DNA of 64,000 nt from Mycobacterium branderi (GCF_010728725.1 NZ_AP022606.1:4092001-4156000); one strand, 5' to 3'. Shown: positions 29,723-39,317, numbered from the stretch's first letter. A program made the numbers and translations. The notes: generated by a model not told the origin, from the letters alone.

Positions 29723-30919
29723 CTATCCGGCGGCTGGCGGGTGTGCCATCACGGTGGGCCGGAACCCATATCGCGGCGCGGCGAAACCGAAACCGCGCCC
29801 GGCCGAACCCACCATCGGCATCCCCGGCATACCCGGCATGCCCGACATCTCCTCTACCGCGGCCTGGGGGGCGGCGGTCCAGCTGGAGGCCAACGACGCC
29901 GTTGCCGGCGTCGTCGCTGGCGCGGCCGACGCCCAGCTTTGCGGCACCGACAAGGCGCCGACCAAGGTGCCCCGGCCGATGCCGGCGGTCACTGTTCCCG
30001 CCCCGCCCAAGCCGGCCGGTGTGATGGCAGCTACTTTCCCGCCCGGCATTGCTGGTATGACGCTGGGCGCGATCTCGTCCGAGCCATCGATGCCCAGTCC
30101 GCCCAGGCTTGCGGCGTGCATGACGGCCATATCCGCCCCGACCTGGGTGATGCCGGCGAAGGAATATGGAGTCATCACGCCACTGACGAGGTTCGTCGCT
30201 GCATTCGTGATGTCGCCGGGCTGCAAGCCAAACGGCAAGGACGGCGCTGCGGGCGCAGCCGCAGGTGCTGCCAGTGCCTGCAACGTCGTCGGCGTGGTGG
30301 TGACCATCTGTGACAGCGCGCTCTGCACACCAGTGCCGGCCGACGAGCCGGTGGACTGGGCGACCGCCGCGCTCTGTGCGACGAGCCCGCTGGGATTGGT
30401 GTTCTGCTGCGGGGCGGTGAACGGTGTCACCTTGGTCGCAGCCGCCGAAGCGCCGGCATAGCCGTACATTGCCGCGGCGTCCTGGGCCCACATCTCGGCG
30501 TAGTGGGCCTCGGTGGCCGCGATCGCCGGGGTGTTCTGCCCCAAGATGTTGGTCGCGACCAGCGACGCCAACAGGCTGCGGTTGGCCGCGATCACCGGCG
30601 GCGGCACGGTCATCGCAAAAGCCGCTTCGTAGGCGGCCGCCGCGGCTCTGGCCTGGTTGGCCGTCTGCTCGGCCTGCGCGGCGGTCGTGCTCATCCACGC
30701 CGCGTAGGGCGCTGCTGCCGCCGCCATCGACGCCGAACCCGGCCCCAGCCACGAGCCGCCGACCAGCCCGGAGATCACCGAAGAATAGGCAGACGCCGCA
30801 GAACTCAGTTCGGCGGCCAGCCCGTCCCAGGCCGATGCAGCGGCCAGCAGCGGTCCCGCGCCGGCGCCGGCATACATGCGAGCGGAGTTGAACTCTGGTG
30901 GAAATGCTCCGTAATCCAT
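29723..30919 (-). CDS. PPE protein, SVP subfamily (M-box unit 3)
   Basis: 398 residues from ATG at 30919 ([18 protein letters not shown]). WLGP turn, [26 protein letters not shown] motif GALSVPQSW, and a GMPGMPGMP stretch before [18 protein letters not shown]. It is very similar to the unit-1 PPE in its tail and in the middle segment MADMAMIGA / GADMAVMHA. It follows its PE partner by 16 bp. After it no Esx or transporter gene is present; the next element is the promoter of unit 2. Confidence 0.92.
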   Translation of the reverse strand: MDYGAFPPEFNSARMYAGAGAGPLLAAASAWDGLAAELSSAASAYSSVISGLVGGSWLGPGSASMAAAAAPYAAWMSTTAAQAEQTANQARAAAAAYEAAFAMTVPPPVIAANRSLLASLVATNILGQNTPAIAATEAHYAEMWAQDAAAMYGYAGASAAATKVTPFTAPQQNTNPSGLVAQSAAVAQSTGSSAGTGVQSALSQMVTTTPTTLQALAAPAAAPAAPSLPFGLQPGDITNAATNLVSGVMTPYSFAGITQVGADMAVMHAASLGGLGIDGSDEIAPSVIPAMPGGKVAAITPAGLGGAGTVTAGIGRGTLVGALSVPQSWASAAPATTPATASLASSWTAAPQAAVEEMSGMPGMPGMPMVGSAGRGFGFAAPRYGFRPTVMAHPPAAG

Positions 30920-30935
30920 TGCGCCACCCCCCTTT

Positions 30936-31235
30936 TCAGCTCGCAGCGACGGCATTCGCCGCCTCGGTCGCCGCGTACGACCCAGCGCTGACGCTCAGGG
31001 TGGACACGAACATCTGATGAGTGACCGACGCTTGCGCACTGACCGCCTGGTACAGCTGTGCATGCGCGGCGAACTGCGCCGCGGTCAACGCCGACACCTC
31101 GTCGGCCGCCGCGGGGAGCACCGTGGTGGTCGGGACGGCCGCTGCCTGGTTCTGCGCGGTCAAACCCGCACCAATCCCCTGCAGGTTGCCGGCCGCCGCC
31201 GACAGCATTTCCGGCTGTGTTGTCACGAACGACAT
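30936..31235 (-). CDS. PE protein (M-box unit 3)
   Basis: 99 residues, [18 protein letters not shown] to [14 protein letters not shown]. The export motif YAATE is intact. GTAAGGAGAAAG just upstream of 31235 supplies the ribosome site. Confidence 0.92.
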   Translation of the reverse strand: MSFVTTQPEMLSAAAGNLQGIGAGLTAQNQAAAVPTTTVLPAAADEVSALTAAQFAAHAQLYQAVSAQASVTHQMFVSTLSVSAGSYAATEAANAVAAS

Positions 31236-31353
31236 GGACTTTCTCCTTACGGATCAGTCCGACCCGGAAACGGGCCTCGGCCGCTGTGCTGCTTGCGGGT
31301 GCGTCATTGCCCATAGGTCCCGAAAGCGGAGATATGTGTTGGCGCAAGCCGAT

Positions 31354-31401
31354 TCAGTCTGCGGGAAAGCTGCCGTGACCGGATCGGAACGAAACGGTCA
31401 T
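31354..31401 (-). CDS. Shortened leader peptide ORF behind M-box 3
   Basis: 15 codons (MTVSFRSGHGSFPAD). It aligns with residues 12-26 of the other leaders. The upstream half has been lost to in-frame TAG codons and no good ribosome site remains, so this copy may be non-functional. Confidence 0.25.
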   Translation of the reverse strand: MTVSFRSGHGSFPAD

Positions 31402-31502
31402 CAATTGCTAGAACTACCAACAGATTTGGATCTTGCGCTCACCCCCTCCCGCCGTGTGCCTGCACCCAGAGAGGTGAGCCATCCGAGGACGGCTGAACGG
31501 CA

Positions 31503-31664
31503 CCTCTCTCGTCAGAGCTTTGGCACTACACGGCGTATCCGGTTGTCCCGGAAGCCACTTGGGCTCAACCCTTAAGCCGGGAGGAGCTGTCCTGACCCTG
31601 GGCGTCTTTCGACGTTCGGGGTCAGTGGCCTATATCCGCGCAGACGCCTCACCTAGCGAGGTGC
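31503..31664 (-). promoter_or_regulatory. M-box (ykoK) Mg2+ riboswitch, copy 3
   Basis: The aptamer core is the same as in copies 1 and 2. The downstream part has diverged: the closing-helix 3' strand is AGAGAGGTG (31510-31502, minus) and its alternative partner is CACCTCTCT (31476-31468). Base pairing is therefore kept although the sequence has changed, which supports a real switch helix. Confidence 0.92.
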
Positions 31665-31674
31665 ATGCAGCGTC

Positions 31675-31703
31675 ATGCTCGCACCGCCGGTGATAGTGGT
31701 CAA
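31675..31703 (-). promoter_or_regulatory. SigA-type promoter of M-box unit 3
   Basis: TTGACC (31703-31698) and GAGCAT (31680-31675) on the minus strand, 17 bp apart, just upstream of the aptamer. Confidence 0.6.
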
Positions 31704-31991
31704 CCCGTTTGAATCCGGCACTGGGGACAGCTCGGCGCCGCTGTGAGGTCAGATTGCTGCAAGCGGCTATGCCGCGGTGCTGAAGTCCGACGCGACCGCG
31801 CACAGAAGTGGCTCTGACCAGGCACTATTGTCAGAATTGAGGCTACTCGGCGCCACGGCCGGCGCGAGATAAGGACCACCTGCGAATTGCGTCAGAGTTT
31901 GCTGATGACTTGCTGTGAGCAGCGCTTTAGCGGGCATGACCGTCAATCTGCCTGTCACATCGGCTATTTCGCGCGCGCGAGGTTGCAGCGG
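31704..31991. other. Spacer between eccA5 and M-box unit 3
   Basis: Contains a 63-codon open frame on the minus strand (31767-31958, MTGRLTVMPAKALLTASHQQ...) with no signal peptide, lipobox or recognisable domain. In M. tuberculosis lppT lies here, but this frame lacks lipoprotein features. I treat the stretch as non-coding with low certainty. Confidence 0.35.
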
Positions 31992-33824
31992 TTAGTCGGA
32001 TTTCTTTTCCGCCACGGCCGCACTGAGTCCCTCGGCGAGGTCTTCGCGGGTCAATTCCTTGAACCGGCGCAGCTGGTCCTCGGTGAATTCGTCGAGGTCG
32101 CTGGACAACACCGCGTCGAGGTCCTCGTCGTCGAGGCGGAAGCTGCGATGATCGCGAGCCTTCTCCACCACGTTGCGCACGAACCCCGCGTTGCCCAGCG
32201 TGTCGATCCCCCGGATCAGGTCCCCGTCCTCGGACAGCGTCTCGTCGGCGTAGAACTTCTCGTACGACGGCCGCAGCACCTCGACGGCCTCGTCGGTGAT
32301 CACATCCTCGTTCTCCCGGCCCATCAACTGGGTCAGCGCGATCAGCTCGTCGGGCGTGTAGCTGTAGAACTCGATCACCGTCGAAAACCGGCGCCGCAGA
32401 CCTGGATTGACCTCCAGCATCCGCTCCATCGCTTTCGCGTAGCCCGCGCCGAACACCACCAGCTCGTCGCGGTGGTTCTCCATGTACAGCAGCACGGTGT
32501 TGATGATTGCGTTGCCGTAGGGGTCGCCCTGGTGGTAGCCCCGCTCGTGCAGGGTATGCATCTCGTCGAAGAACACCGCACCGCCCAGTGCCTCCTCGAG
32601 CATCTCCTCGGTGTTCTTCTCCGCGTCGGCCATGTAGCGGCCCAGCAGTTTCGTGCGGCTGGTCTCCACCACTGCCGGCTTGCGCAAGACCCCCAGGCCG
32701 CACAGCTGCTTGGTGAAGGCGCGCGCGACCGAGGTCTTTCCGGTTCCGGGCGGGCCCAGCAGCAGGGTGTGCCGCGACGTCACCGGGACGGGCAACCCCA
32801 TCTTGGCGCGGGCCATGTTGACCTTCGTCGTCGACTTGATCAGCTTGATTTCCCGCTTGGCCTTCTCCATGCCCAGCATCGCGCCCAGCTCGGCGTCCCC
32901 TTCGGCCAGATACTTCTTGGCCATCTCGGCGTGCCGGGCGGCCTCGGCCTCTTCCCGGGTTGGTGCGCTGTCGGGATCCCACGGGTCGGTGCGCGCCTCG
33001 ATGGTTTCCGGATCGGTCAGCACCAAGCGGTAATTGGGATTGTCCAGCGCCTCCCGGGCGGGCGCGAATTTCGAGTCCCGCGAATACACCCGGCGCAGCA
33101 GCTCGACGGCCTCGTCTTCACGGCCCAGATGCCGCAGGCACATGCCCTGGGTGTACATCGCGACGTTGGCCGCGCCCGGCACCCGCTCGCCTTCGATGGC
33201 CTCTTCGGCGCGGCGGGTGGCTTCTTCGAACACGCCCAGCGACGCCAGCGCCGTCGTTGCCATTGCCGCGCCGGCGGCCTTCAGCTCGGGCTGACGCCAG
33301 GGTTTCGCGGGCGGGAACTGGGCCAGCACATCGGGCCACCGGCCGGTGCGGAAGTACAGCACACCCCGCACGTAGGTGAGCAGCTCCGCGTCGGACGGCA
33401 GTCGCGGCTCAACCGATTCGAGAATCTTGGCGGCTTCGTCGTATCGCTTCGCCTCGGCCAGGGCGGCCGCATACGCCGCGGCCAGTGATTCCACGCTGGT
33501 GACCGCCAACCGCAGGAACAGTCCGTCGGAGACCTCGGGCCGAAACTCCAACTCCGACAAGCCCAGCCGACGGATCTCCCAACCGAACGTCTTGACGGAT
33601 TCCCACGCGTTGGTGAGCACTTCGATGCTCGAATCGCCGGCCAGCACGCGCGCCAGCCACGCGTCGCACATGTCCGGATCCAGCCGGGTGGCTGTGGTGA
33701 ACATCTGCAGGGCTACCTGCGGATTGTGGCTGGGCTGTAAGCCGTTGACGGAAATGCCGGAGGCCAGCAGGCCCGCAACCATCGCGTTACGGGCATCCGT
33801 CGCGGCGGTCGGGGGCCTGGTCAT
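31992..33824 (-). CDS. eccA5: ESX-5 AAA+ ATPase EccA5
   Basis: 610 residues, the family length. An N-terminal TPR-like region (1-280) is followed by a CbxX/CfqX-type AAA+ domain with Walker A LLLGPPGTGKTS (about 352), Walker B AVFFDEMHTLHERGY and arginine finger in NPGLRRRFST. EccA proteins are cytosolic and are thought to release EspG from PE-PPE cargo. The ATG overlaps the eccE5 stop by 4 bases, and it is the last gene of the eccD5-mycP5-eccE5-eccA5 run. Confidence 0.96.
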   Translation of the reverse strand: MTRPPTAATDARNAMVAGLLASGISVNGLQPSHNPQVALQMFTTATRLDPDMCDAWLARVLAGDSSIEVLTNAWESVKTFGWEIRRLGLSELEFRPEVSDGLFLRLAVTSVESLAAAYAAALAEAKRYDEAAKILESVEPRLPSDAELLTYVRGVLYFRTGRWPDVLAQFPPAKPWRQPELKAAGAAMATTALASLGVFEEATRRAEEAIEGERVPGAANVAMYTQGMCLRHLGREDEAVELLRRVYSRDSKFAPAREALDNPNYRLVLTDPETIEARTDPWDPDSAPTREEAEAARHAEMAKKYLAEGDAELGAMLGMEKAKREIKLIKSTTKVNMARAKMGLPVPVTSRHTLLLGPPGTGKTSVARAFTKQLCGLGVLRKPAVVETSRTKLLGRYMADAEKNTEEMLEEALGGAVFFDEMHTLHERGYHQGDPYGNAIINTVLLYMENHRDELVVFGAGYAKAMERMLEVNPGLRRRFSTVIEFYSYTPDELIALTQLMGRENEDVITDEAVEVLRPSYEKFYADETLSEDGDLIRGIDTLGNAGFVRNVVEKARDHRSFRLDDEDLDAVLSSDLDEFTEDQLRRFKELTREDLAEGLSAAVAEKKSD

Positions 33825-35020
33825 CGAGGCGCCCCCACGGCATTCGCCGAGTACTCGGGCGGGACGGCCGCGGCCGCGTCAATAGGTACAGCCAGCGCTT
33901 CGTCGTCGGCCAGTGCCCTGCTCGGCAGCGCCAGCGCGGGACCGGGCAACGGCGCCGGCAAGCTGGCGCGCACGGCAGCCAACTGGCGTCCGGTGAGTCG
34001 ATTCAGCCCGCCCCACAACCTTTTTCGCAGACGCTTGTCGCTGTGGTACCGGACCACCGCCGAGACGTCGATGCCGTGGCGGCGCGGAAGGAGCCTGACC
34101 GTGACCACGGTGGCGTCGGTGTCGGCCAGCCACAGCTCCTCCAGCGTCTCCCCGTTGATGTCGGACGGCGACACCCAGAAGCTCGTCACATACCCGTCGA
34201 GATGCTTGAGATAGCGCCAGTAAGGCCGGATTTGGCTCGGGTCGAGGCCCGCCAGCACGGCGTCGTCGACGTCGGCGATCTCGGCGGCGCTGAGCGTACG
34301 GGCCACGCAGCGGCGGCCGTTGAGCTCCTGGGCGAGCCGCTCGGTGGCGGCGGCCAGCGTCGAGGCCACCGAATCACGGGCCGCCACCGCGGCAACGTTG
34401 TGCTGCGGATCCATCCGCACCACCAACCAGGTTCGGCGCTCATCGAGCGGACGTCCTCGGCCGTCATCGGCAGCTCCGAAATCGTCCTGCACGGCCGATT
34501 CGACACCGGTGGGCCCGCTGCGAGTCCCCACCGAGACGATGTCGACACCGTCAAGGCGAACGTCGAACTGGCGCAACGCCGTTGCCACCGCTTCCACCGG
34601 AAGCACGCCCGACGACCCGTTCTGCTGACGATGCCGGCCCGAGGGCAGTTCCGCGGGACCTTCGACGGAGATGACCGTGACCAGTCGACCGCCGTACTCG
34701 CGGATCCCCACCACCTCGCGACCGAACCGGCGCTGGTGGTCGGTCGCGGGTGTGCACCCGGCTACCAGCGCCTCGGGGTCGGCGTACCAATTGCGCACTC
34801 GCGCAACCGGAGCCGAGGCCAGCGGGATGCCCCGGAAAGTCACCAGAGCGACTATCGCCACCACCGCGGCCACTCCGACACCCGACCACCAGGCGATGTG
34901 GTTGGCCTGCCAGGCGTCTGGGCAATGACTGGCGATTGCCAGCACCGCGACGTCGATGAGAAACACCGTGGTGATTCGCGGCCACGACAGGGCCAGCCCG
35001 AATTTGCGTTGCGCTTTCAT
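33821..35020 (-). CDS. eccE5: ESX-5 membrane component EccE5
   Basis: 399 residues from ATG at 35020 (MKAQRKFGLALSWPRITTVF). Two transmembrane helices lie at about 15-32 and 41-59, followed by a large periplasmic domain, the EccE layout. EccE subunits sit on the outside of the hexameric EccB-C-D-E complex. Both ends overlap neighbours by 4 bases (ATGA with mycP5 stop upstream and eccA5 start downstream). The upstream 31 codons in frame overlap mycP5 and are excluded. Confidence 0.94.
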   Translation of the reverse strand: MKAQRKFGLALSWPRITTVFLIDVAVLAIASHCPDAWQANHIAWWSGVGVAAVVAIVALVTFRGIPLASAPVARVRNWYADPEALVAGCTPATDHQRRFGREVVGIREYGGRLVTVISVEGPAELPSGRHRQQNGSSGVLPVEAVATALRQFDVRLDGVDIVSVGTRSGPTGVESAVQDDFGAADDGRGRPLDERRTWLVVRMDPQHNVAAVAARDSVASTLAAATERLAQELNGRRCVARTLSAAEIADVDDAVLAGLDPSQIRPYWRYLKHLDGYVTSFWVSPSDINGETLEELWLADTDATVVTVRLLPRRHGIDVSAVVRYHSDKRLRKRLWGGLNRLTGRQLAAVRASLPAPLPGPALALPSRALADDEALAVPIDAAAAVPPEYSANAVGAPR

Positions 35021-36747
35021 CGGTCTCGCTCCGTTCGCCGCATCAGCACCGCCCCGCCGAATACCGCACCAGCTATCAATAGCGCGGCGGCCAGCCCCCC
35101 GGCTCCAACCCACACCGGCGTCATATTGCGCGGTGGTGGCGGCGGGGGCATTTTCAGCGGCGACGACAATTCTTTGGCCACCACCGGACCGTCGGGCACA
35201 TCCCAGGTAAGCGCCGCTACCGGGTCGATAACGCCGTAGCCGACCTGGTTATCCACTCCCCGCGCCGGGGCGCGGGCGGTGTGAATCAGCCGATTGATGA
35301 TCTGGTGTGACGACAACTGGGGATATTTCGCGCGGACCAGCGCCGCAACGCCGGAGACAATCGCGGTGGCAAAGCTGGTGCCGCTCGGTACCAGCAGCGT
35401 GTTGTCCGGACCGTCGATCGCGTTGATCAGGCTGTCATCGCGCGGTGACAGCCCGACGACGTCGGTGCCGGGCGCCGCGATCGACACCCATGGCCCGGCC
35501 ACACTTGATTTGTCCATCGGCGCGCCCGCGGCGTCAACCGCGCCGACGGAGAGCACATAGTCGCTGAACCACGAGGGGGTCACTACCGTGTTCACACCGT
35601 TCCAATCGCGAGGATCGTTGGGCAGCAACGGATCAAAGATCGGATTCTGCTTGCAGTCTTTTTGGCTGGTGTCCCCGGCGGCGGCGACGATGACCGCGTT
35701 CTTGTCGACCGCTGCGTAACGGACCGCGGCCCCCAGGTCGGTCTGATCGAGGACGCTGCGCGCACTCATGCACAACACCTGGGAGATGTTGATCACCGAG
35801 GCACCCATGTTTGCCGCGTGCACGATCGCCCGGGCCATGGTCCGGATGCTGTCCATCTTCTGCCGGGTTTGCGGATCCTCGTCGCCGGTGAACGCATCCT
35901 TGAGCGTGAAAGCCTGGCTGGACTGGCGAATCGAGATCACCTCGACGTCGGGTGCCACGCCGCTGAACGCGTCGGCCGGCGGCGCCGGGGCGACCGGCCG
36001 GTCTACGGAGATAGCTTGGCCGCCGCCGGAATAGTTGGGCGTCACCACTTTTCCGTGACCGTGGTTGCTCGCCGGAGCCTTGGGCGGTGCCGGCATCCAC
36101 GGCAAGCCCGGTTGCGCCGGGGCCTCCTCCGTCGGCGACGGCGCCGGGACCATCGTGATGGTCTGGGGCGGCGGGGGTGGCACCGACATCGTGATCGTCT
36201 GCGGTGGCGGCGGTGGCGGCGGCGGCTCGTTGGTGGGGACGGGAGGGGGTTTACGGGCCGGCGGGGGCGCGGTTTCCGCGCTCGTGGCCGGCGCCGCAGC
36301 GATCATCGACGCCACGATCGTGCCGTGGGCGTCGCAGTCCGAGAGCCCGTCGCCGCCGCCCATCACATAGTCACCGCCGGCGGTCAGGTGCGGCAGCCGC
36401 GGGTGGGGGGTCACCCCGGTGTCGATGACGGCGACCTTGACTCCGTCGCCGCGGCCGAACCGCCATGCCTCCTGCAAGTTCAGCATGTCCATGTATTTCG
36501 GCTGCACCCGAAAATCGGTGCCCGGCAACGCTCCAACCTCGGTGCAGTAGGCGCTTTGCCGCATCGGCTGCGCCGGTCCGGGCGGACTGTCCGGCGGCAC
36601 TGCGGCCGGGTCGATCACGGGTGGGTTGATCGCGTAGGCCGACGGCGCTCCAGCCAGTGCCGCGGACGCGACGACGAGTGTGGTGGCAGCCAGGCTGGCC
36701 GCGCGGGCCCCGCGCCTGCTACCGGTACCGGATCGCTGCATAGACAT
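35017..36747 (-). CDS. mycP5: ESX-5 subtilisin-like mycosin protease MycP5
   Basis: 576 residues. Signal peptide about 1-39 (cleavage after AYA). Catalytic triad Asp109 (VIDTG), His141 (DAHGT) and Ser458 (GTSFA). A Pro-rich insertion at about 160-235, containing two PPPPPQTITM-like repeats, is the long loop peculiar to MycP5. A C-terminal transmembrane helix (about 548-568) with an RRTERDR anchor ends it. MycP5 caps and stabilises the membrane complex on the periplasmic side. It overlaps eccD5 by 29 bp; a second ATG two codons in (36741) is an equally possible start. Confidence 0.96.
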   Translation of the reverse strand: MSMQRSGTGSRRGARAASLAATTLVVASAALAGAPSAYAINPPVIDPAAVPPDSPPGPAQPMRQSAYCTEVGALPGTDFRVQPKYMDMLNLQEAWRFGRGDGVKVAVIDTGVTPHPRLPHLTAGGDYVMGGGDGLSDCDAHGTIVASMIAAAPATSAETAPPPARKPPPVPTNEPPPPPPPPQTITMSVPPPPPQTITMVPAPSPTEEAPAQPGLPWMPAPPKAPASNHGHGKVVTPNYSGGGQAISVDRPVAPAPPADAFSGVAPDVEVISIRQSSQAFTLKDAFTGDEDPQTRQKMDSIRTMARAIVHAANMGASVINISQVLCMSARSVLDQTDLGAAVRYAAVDKNAVIVAAAGDTSQKDCKQNPIFDPLLPNDPRDWNGVNTVVTPSWFSDYVLSVGAVDAAGAPMDKSSVAGPWVSIAAPGTDVVGLSPRDDSLINAIDGPDNTLLVPSGTSFATAIVSGVAALVRAKYPQLSSHQIINRLIHTARAPARGVDNQVGYGVIDPVAALTWDVPDGPVVAKELSSPLKMPPPPPPRNMTPVWVGAGGLAAALLIAGAVFGGAVLMRRTERDR

Positions 36748-38230
36748 TCATCAGCCACAGTGCCAGCGGGAAAATCGGCATCAGGCACAGGTATTCGATC
36801 CATTCCACGATCTTGCGGAACAGCGGGCTGTAGATGGTGTTGGGCACCACCGCCGCAGCGGTCAGCCCGGCCGCCGGAAGCAGCACGAGGATCCCTACGC
36901 CCACCGACACCACGAGCGGTGACGACAGCACCAGCACATAGCGGACCACCACGGCCGCGACGATGATGACCGCGGTCAGGGCCAGCGTGATCGCCTGCCA
37001 GCGGTCGACATACGAGCGACCGCGCAGCAGCAGGAACCCGGCAGTGGAAGCGGCCAGCAGCACAGGCAACCACCGCTGCCCTGTGTGCGGGTCGCACAAG
37101 CCGGCCAGGCAGACCACCGTCAGCACGCCGAGCCCAACCAGCAAACCGCTCAAAAACGAGCGGGCACGCTCGGCCCGCAGCAGCACATCGCGCACCGACG
37201 CGGGGCCCTCCAGAACCGGGCGCCCGCCGCCAGAGACCGTCACGGTGGTCGGCAGGTCAGGCCGGGCTTCGAACACCCAGCGACTGGTGGCCGACGGGAA
37301 CACCGGCAACCGGATGCCGGACAGCCAGCGCGACATCGACGGCGCTGTGTGGTAGCCGATCACGCAGGCCAGCAGCACGCAGGTCATCAGTGTCACCGGG
37401 CCGGTCCCCAGCAGCATCCGCGCCGCGCCCGCGAGCATCGCGGCGGCGCAGATCGTGACGATCGCGGTGTAGATTCCCAGCCGCCGGCCGGTCAGTCGCA
37501 TAGCCAGCATCGACCCGACGCCGGCGACGGCGAAACCCAGCGCCGCATGCGGAGCGCCCACCGGTCCCGGCGGTGTCGCGGCCGCGGCGACCGAAAGCAT
37601 CGCCAGGCCGCTGATCAGCACGGCGTCGCCGACGCGCCGGCCGGCCACCGACGTCGACCGCATCAGCACCAGCGTGGCCACGGTCAGCACGAGCACCGCG
37701 ACCACGGCCGCATAGCTCGCGGTCAGCCACGAGTCATCCCGCCAGCGCCACCAGCCCAGCAACCCCGCGGCCAGCGTCACGCCCACGGCGACCATCGCGG
37801 CACCGACCTGGACCGCGACGACCGGGTCGATGGCGGCGAACCGCTTGGACAGGTTGACCGACACCGCCGTCGAGATGTGCTCGATGACCTGGGAGCGGTG
37901 CTCGGTGTCCTCGATGAACCGCAGCCACAACCGGTCGCCGTCGTAGATGTCCTGCTCGGTCAGCGACTGATTGGCCCGCAGCGGGGTGCCGTCGATCAGG
38001 CACAACGCCCACCGGCCGCGTCCGGTCGCTTCCAGCGGTGCGACGTCGAGCTCCCGAAGCCGGCTGTTGACGACCTTCAGCAGCGGGTCGACCATCACCG
38101 ACACCGGGGCGTTGGCGTCCAGCAACACACCGATCTGCACGTCGGCGGCCATGACCGCGACCACTGCCGCTTGTGGGGTGGAAACCGCCTCCGCGCCGGG
38201 CTGGGGCGCCTCGGCCACCACCGCGGTCAC
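36719..38230 (-). CDS. eccD5: ESX-5 membrane channel subunit EccD5
   Basis: 503 residues from GTG. A ubiquitin-like cytosolic domain (about 28-110, with VNSRLRELDVAPLEATGRGRWAL) is followed by eleven hydrophobic helices to the C-terminus, as in all EccD subunits. EccD dimers line the inner-membrane pore vestibule. A 172-bp AT-richer gap separates it from espG5, so a secondary promoter may exist there (a TATAAT-like sequence is visible around 38282-38290). Confidence 0.95.
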   Translation of the reverse strand: MTAVVAEAPQPGAEAVSTPQAAVVAVMAADVQIGVLLDANAPVSVMVDPLLKVVNSRLRELDVAPLEATGRGRWALCLIDGTPLRANQSLTEQDIYDGDRLWLRFIEDTEHRSQVIEHISTAVSVNLSKRFAAIDPVVAVQVGAAMVAVGVTLAAGLLGWWRWRDDSWLTASYAAVVAVLVLTVATLVLMRSTSVAGRRVGDAVLISGLAMLSVAAAATPPGPVGAPHAALGFAVAGVGSMLAMRLTGRRLGIYTAIVTICAAAMLAGAARMLLGTGPVTLMTCVLLACVIGYHTAPSMSRWLSGIRLPVFPSATSRWVFEARPDLPTTVTVSGGGRPVLEGPASVRDVLLRAERARSFLSGLLVGLGVLTVVCLAGLCDPHTGQRWLPVLLAASTAGFLLLRGRSYVDRWQAITLALTAVIIVAAVVVRYVLVLSSPLVVSVGVGILVLLPAAGLTAAAVVPNTIYSPLFRKIVEWIEYLCLMPIFPLALWLMNVYAAIRYR

Positions 38231-38402
38231 CGCGACACCTCTTTGCCGACGAATTGTGAATCCATGTGCCTCGCCTCGCGATTTATAATTGTGACTCCAG
38301 TCCCAATTCTCGAGCCAATTCTAGAGCATTTCGGGCGATCCGCACCCCAAGCGAATGGCGCCATCAAAATCGTTGGTGTGCACGGTTTTTCCCGCGCAAT
38401 TG

Positions 38403-39317
38403 TTAAACTCTGCGATGCGTTTTCCACTCGCCGTAGGGCAGCGTGTCCAAAACGGTCTTCACCCCAACTTGAACCAGCTGCGGGGTGGCCGGACAGATGG
38501 CCAGCCACGCCTCCCCGGACCCGGCGGTGCGGGCCTGCTGGTACATCGCGATGCGGCCGCCGGAGCCGTCTTTCAGCGACAGCACCGACGCGCTTGGCGC
38601 TCTGGCGTCGTCGCGATACTGCCGGGCATAGACCGCTGCCTCGGCGGCCGGATCCGACAGCGCCTGCCCGAGCGCGGCCACCGTCGCCGCACTGATGCCC
38701 AGGCGGCGCAGGTCGCCGCCGGAGAAGACGTTGAAGCCCGAGCTTTGCCAGGCTTTGGTCACCTCGAGCATCTCCTCGAGAGGCACGTTGACGGCGTTGA
38801 TCGCCGCCGGATCGGCGTGGTGGATGGACTCCAGCCCGTCGAAGACCAGCGCCGCGATCGAGGCGGTGTCGGTGATCGCCACGTCGTCGACCGTGATCTC
38901 GTCGCCGACCCGCACCGCCGAGACCCAGTGCTGCCCACGCCGGGCCAGCACCACCCGGAATTCGTTGTCGGGGATGTCGCGCGACCCGACCGGCTCCTCT
39001 TCTTCGCCCTCTTCCTTCTGCTTGACGCCGTAGAGCAGCTTGCCGCGCGACAGCAGCGCGATGACCTCCAGATCGGGCGCCGCCAGCACTCGCATCCGCG
39101 CGGCCACCTGCTCGTTGACCGTGTCGTCGGTGACGATGCCCTGCTCGCGCATCACCGCCATGCCAGGATGCTCGTTGAGCCAGTCGCTGGAATCGGTGGA
39201 GACGTATGGCCGGCAACGCAGCTCGGGGGCGACGTGGCGGATGTCCAGCAGCGCTTGGAGCATCCAGAAACCCTCGACGTTGACGGTGATATCCGTCCGG
39301 GTGCCCTGTTGGTCCAT
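38403..39317 (-). CDS. espG5: PE-PPE chaperone EspG5
   Basis: 304 residues from ATG at 39317 (MDQQGTRTDITVNVEGFWMLQALL). EspG5 binds the tip of PPE proteins in the cytosol and delivers PE-PPE dimers to ESX-5. Conserved stretches include RPYVSTDSSDWLNEHPGM, SRDIPDNEFRVVLARRGQHWV and LPYGEWKTH. An acidic/lysine insert (KQKEEGEEEEPV, about 98-109) is longer than in M. tuberculosis as I recall it. It follows esxN by 87 bp. Confidence 0.95.
   Translation of the reverse strand: MDQQGTRTDITVNVEGFWMLQALLDIRHVAPELRCRPYVSTDSSDWLNEHPGMAVMREQGIVTDDTVNEQVAARMRVLAAPDLEVIALLSRGKLLYGVKQKEEGEEEEPVGSRDIPDNEFRVVLARRGQHWVSAVRVGDEITVDDVAITDTASIAALVFDGLESIHHADPAAINAVNVPLEEMLEVTKAWQSSGFNVFSGGDLRRLGISAATVAALGQALSDPAAEAAVYARQYRDDARAPSASVLSLKDGSGGRIAMYQQARTAGSGEAWLAICPATPQLVQVGVKTVLDTLPYGEWKTHRRV

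Noticed and set aside
23033..31664. Threefold repeat as an insertion-sequence remnant or intergenic repeat unit
   Set aside because: No terminal inverted repeats, target duplications or transposase; the conserved blocks match the M-box aptamer instead.
31767..31958. 63-codon frame at the position of lppT
   Set aside because: No signal peptide or lipobox cysteine; the match in length and position to lppT seems accidental.
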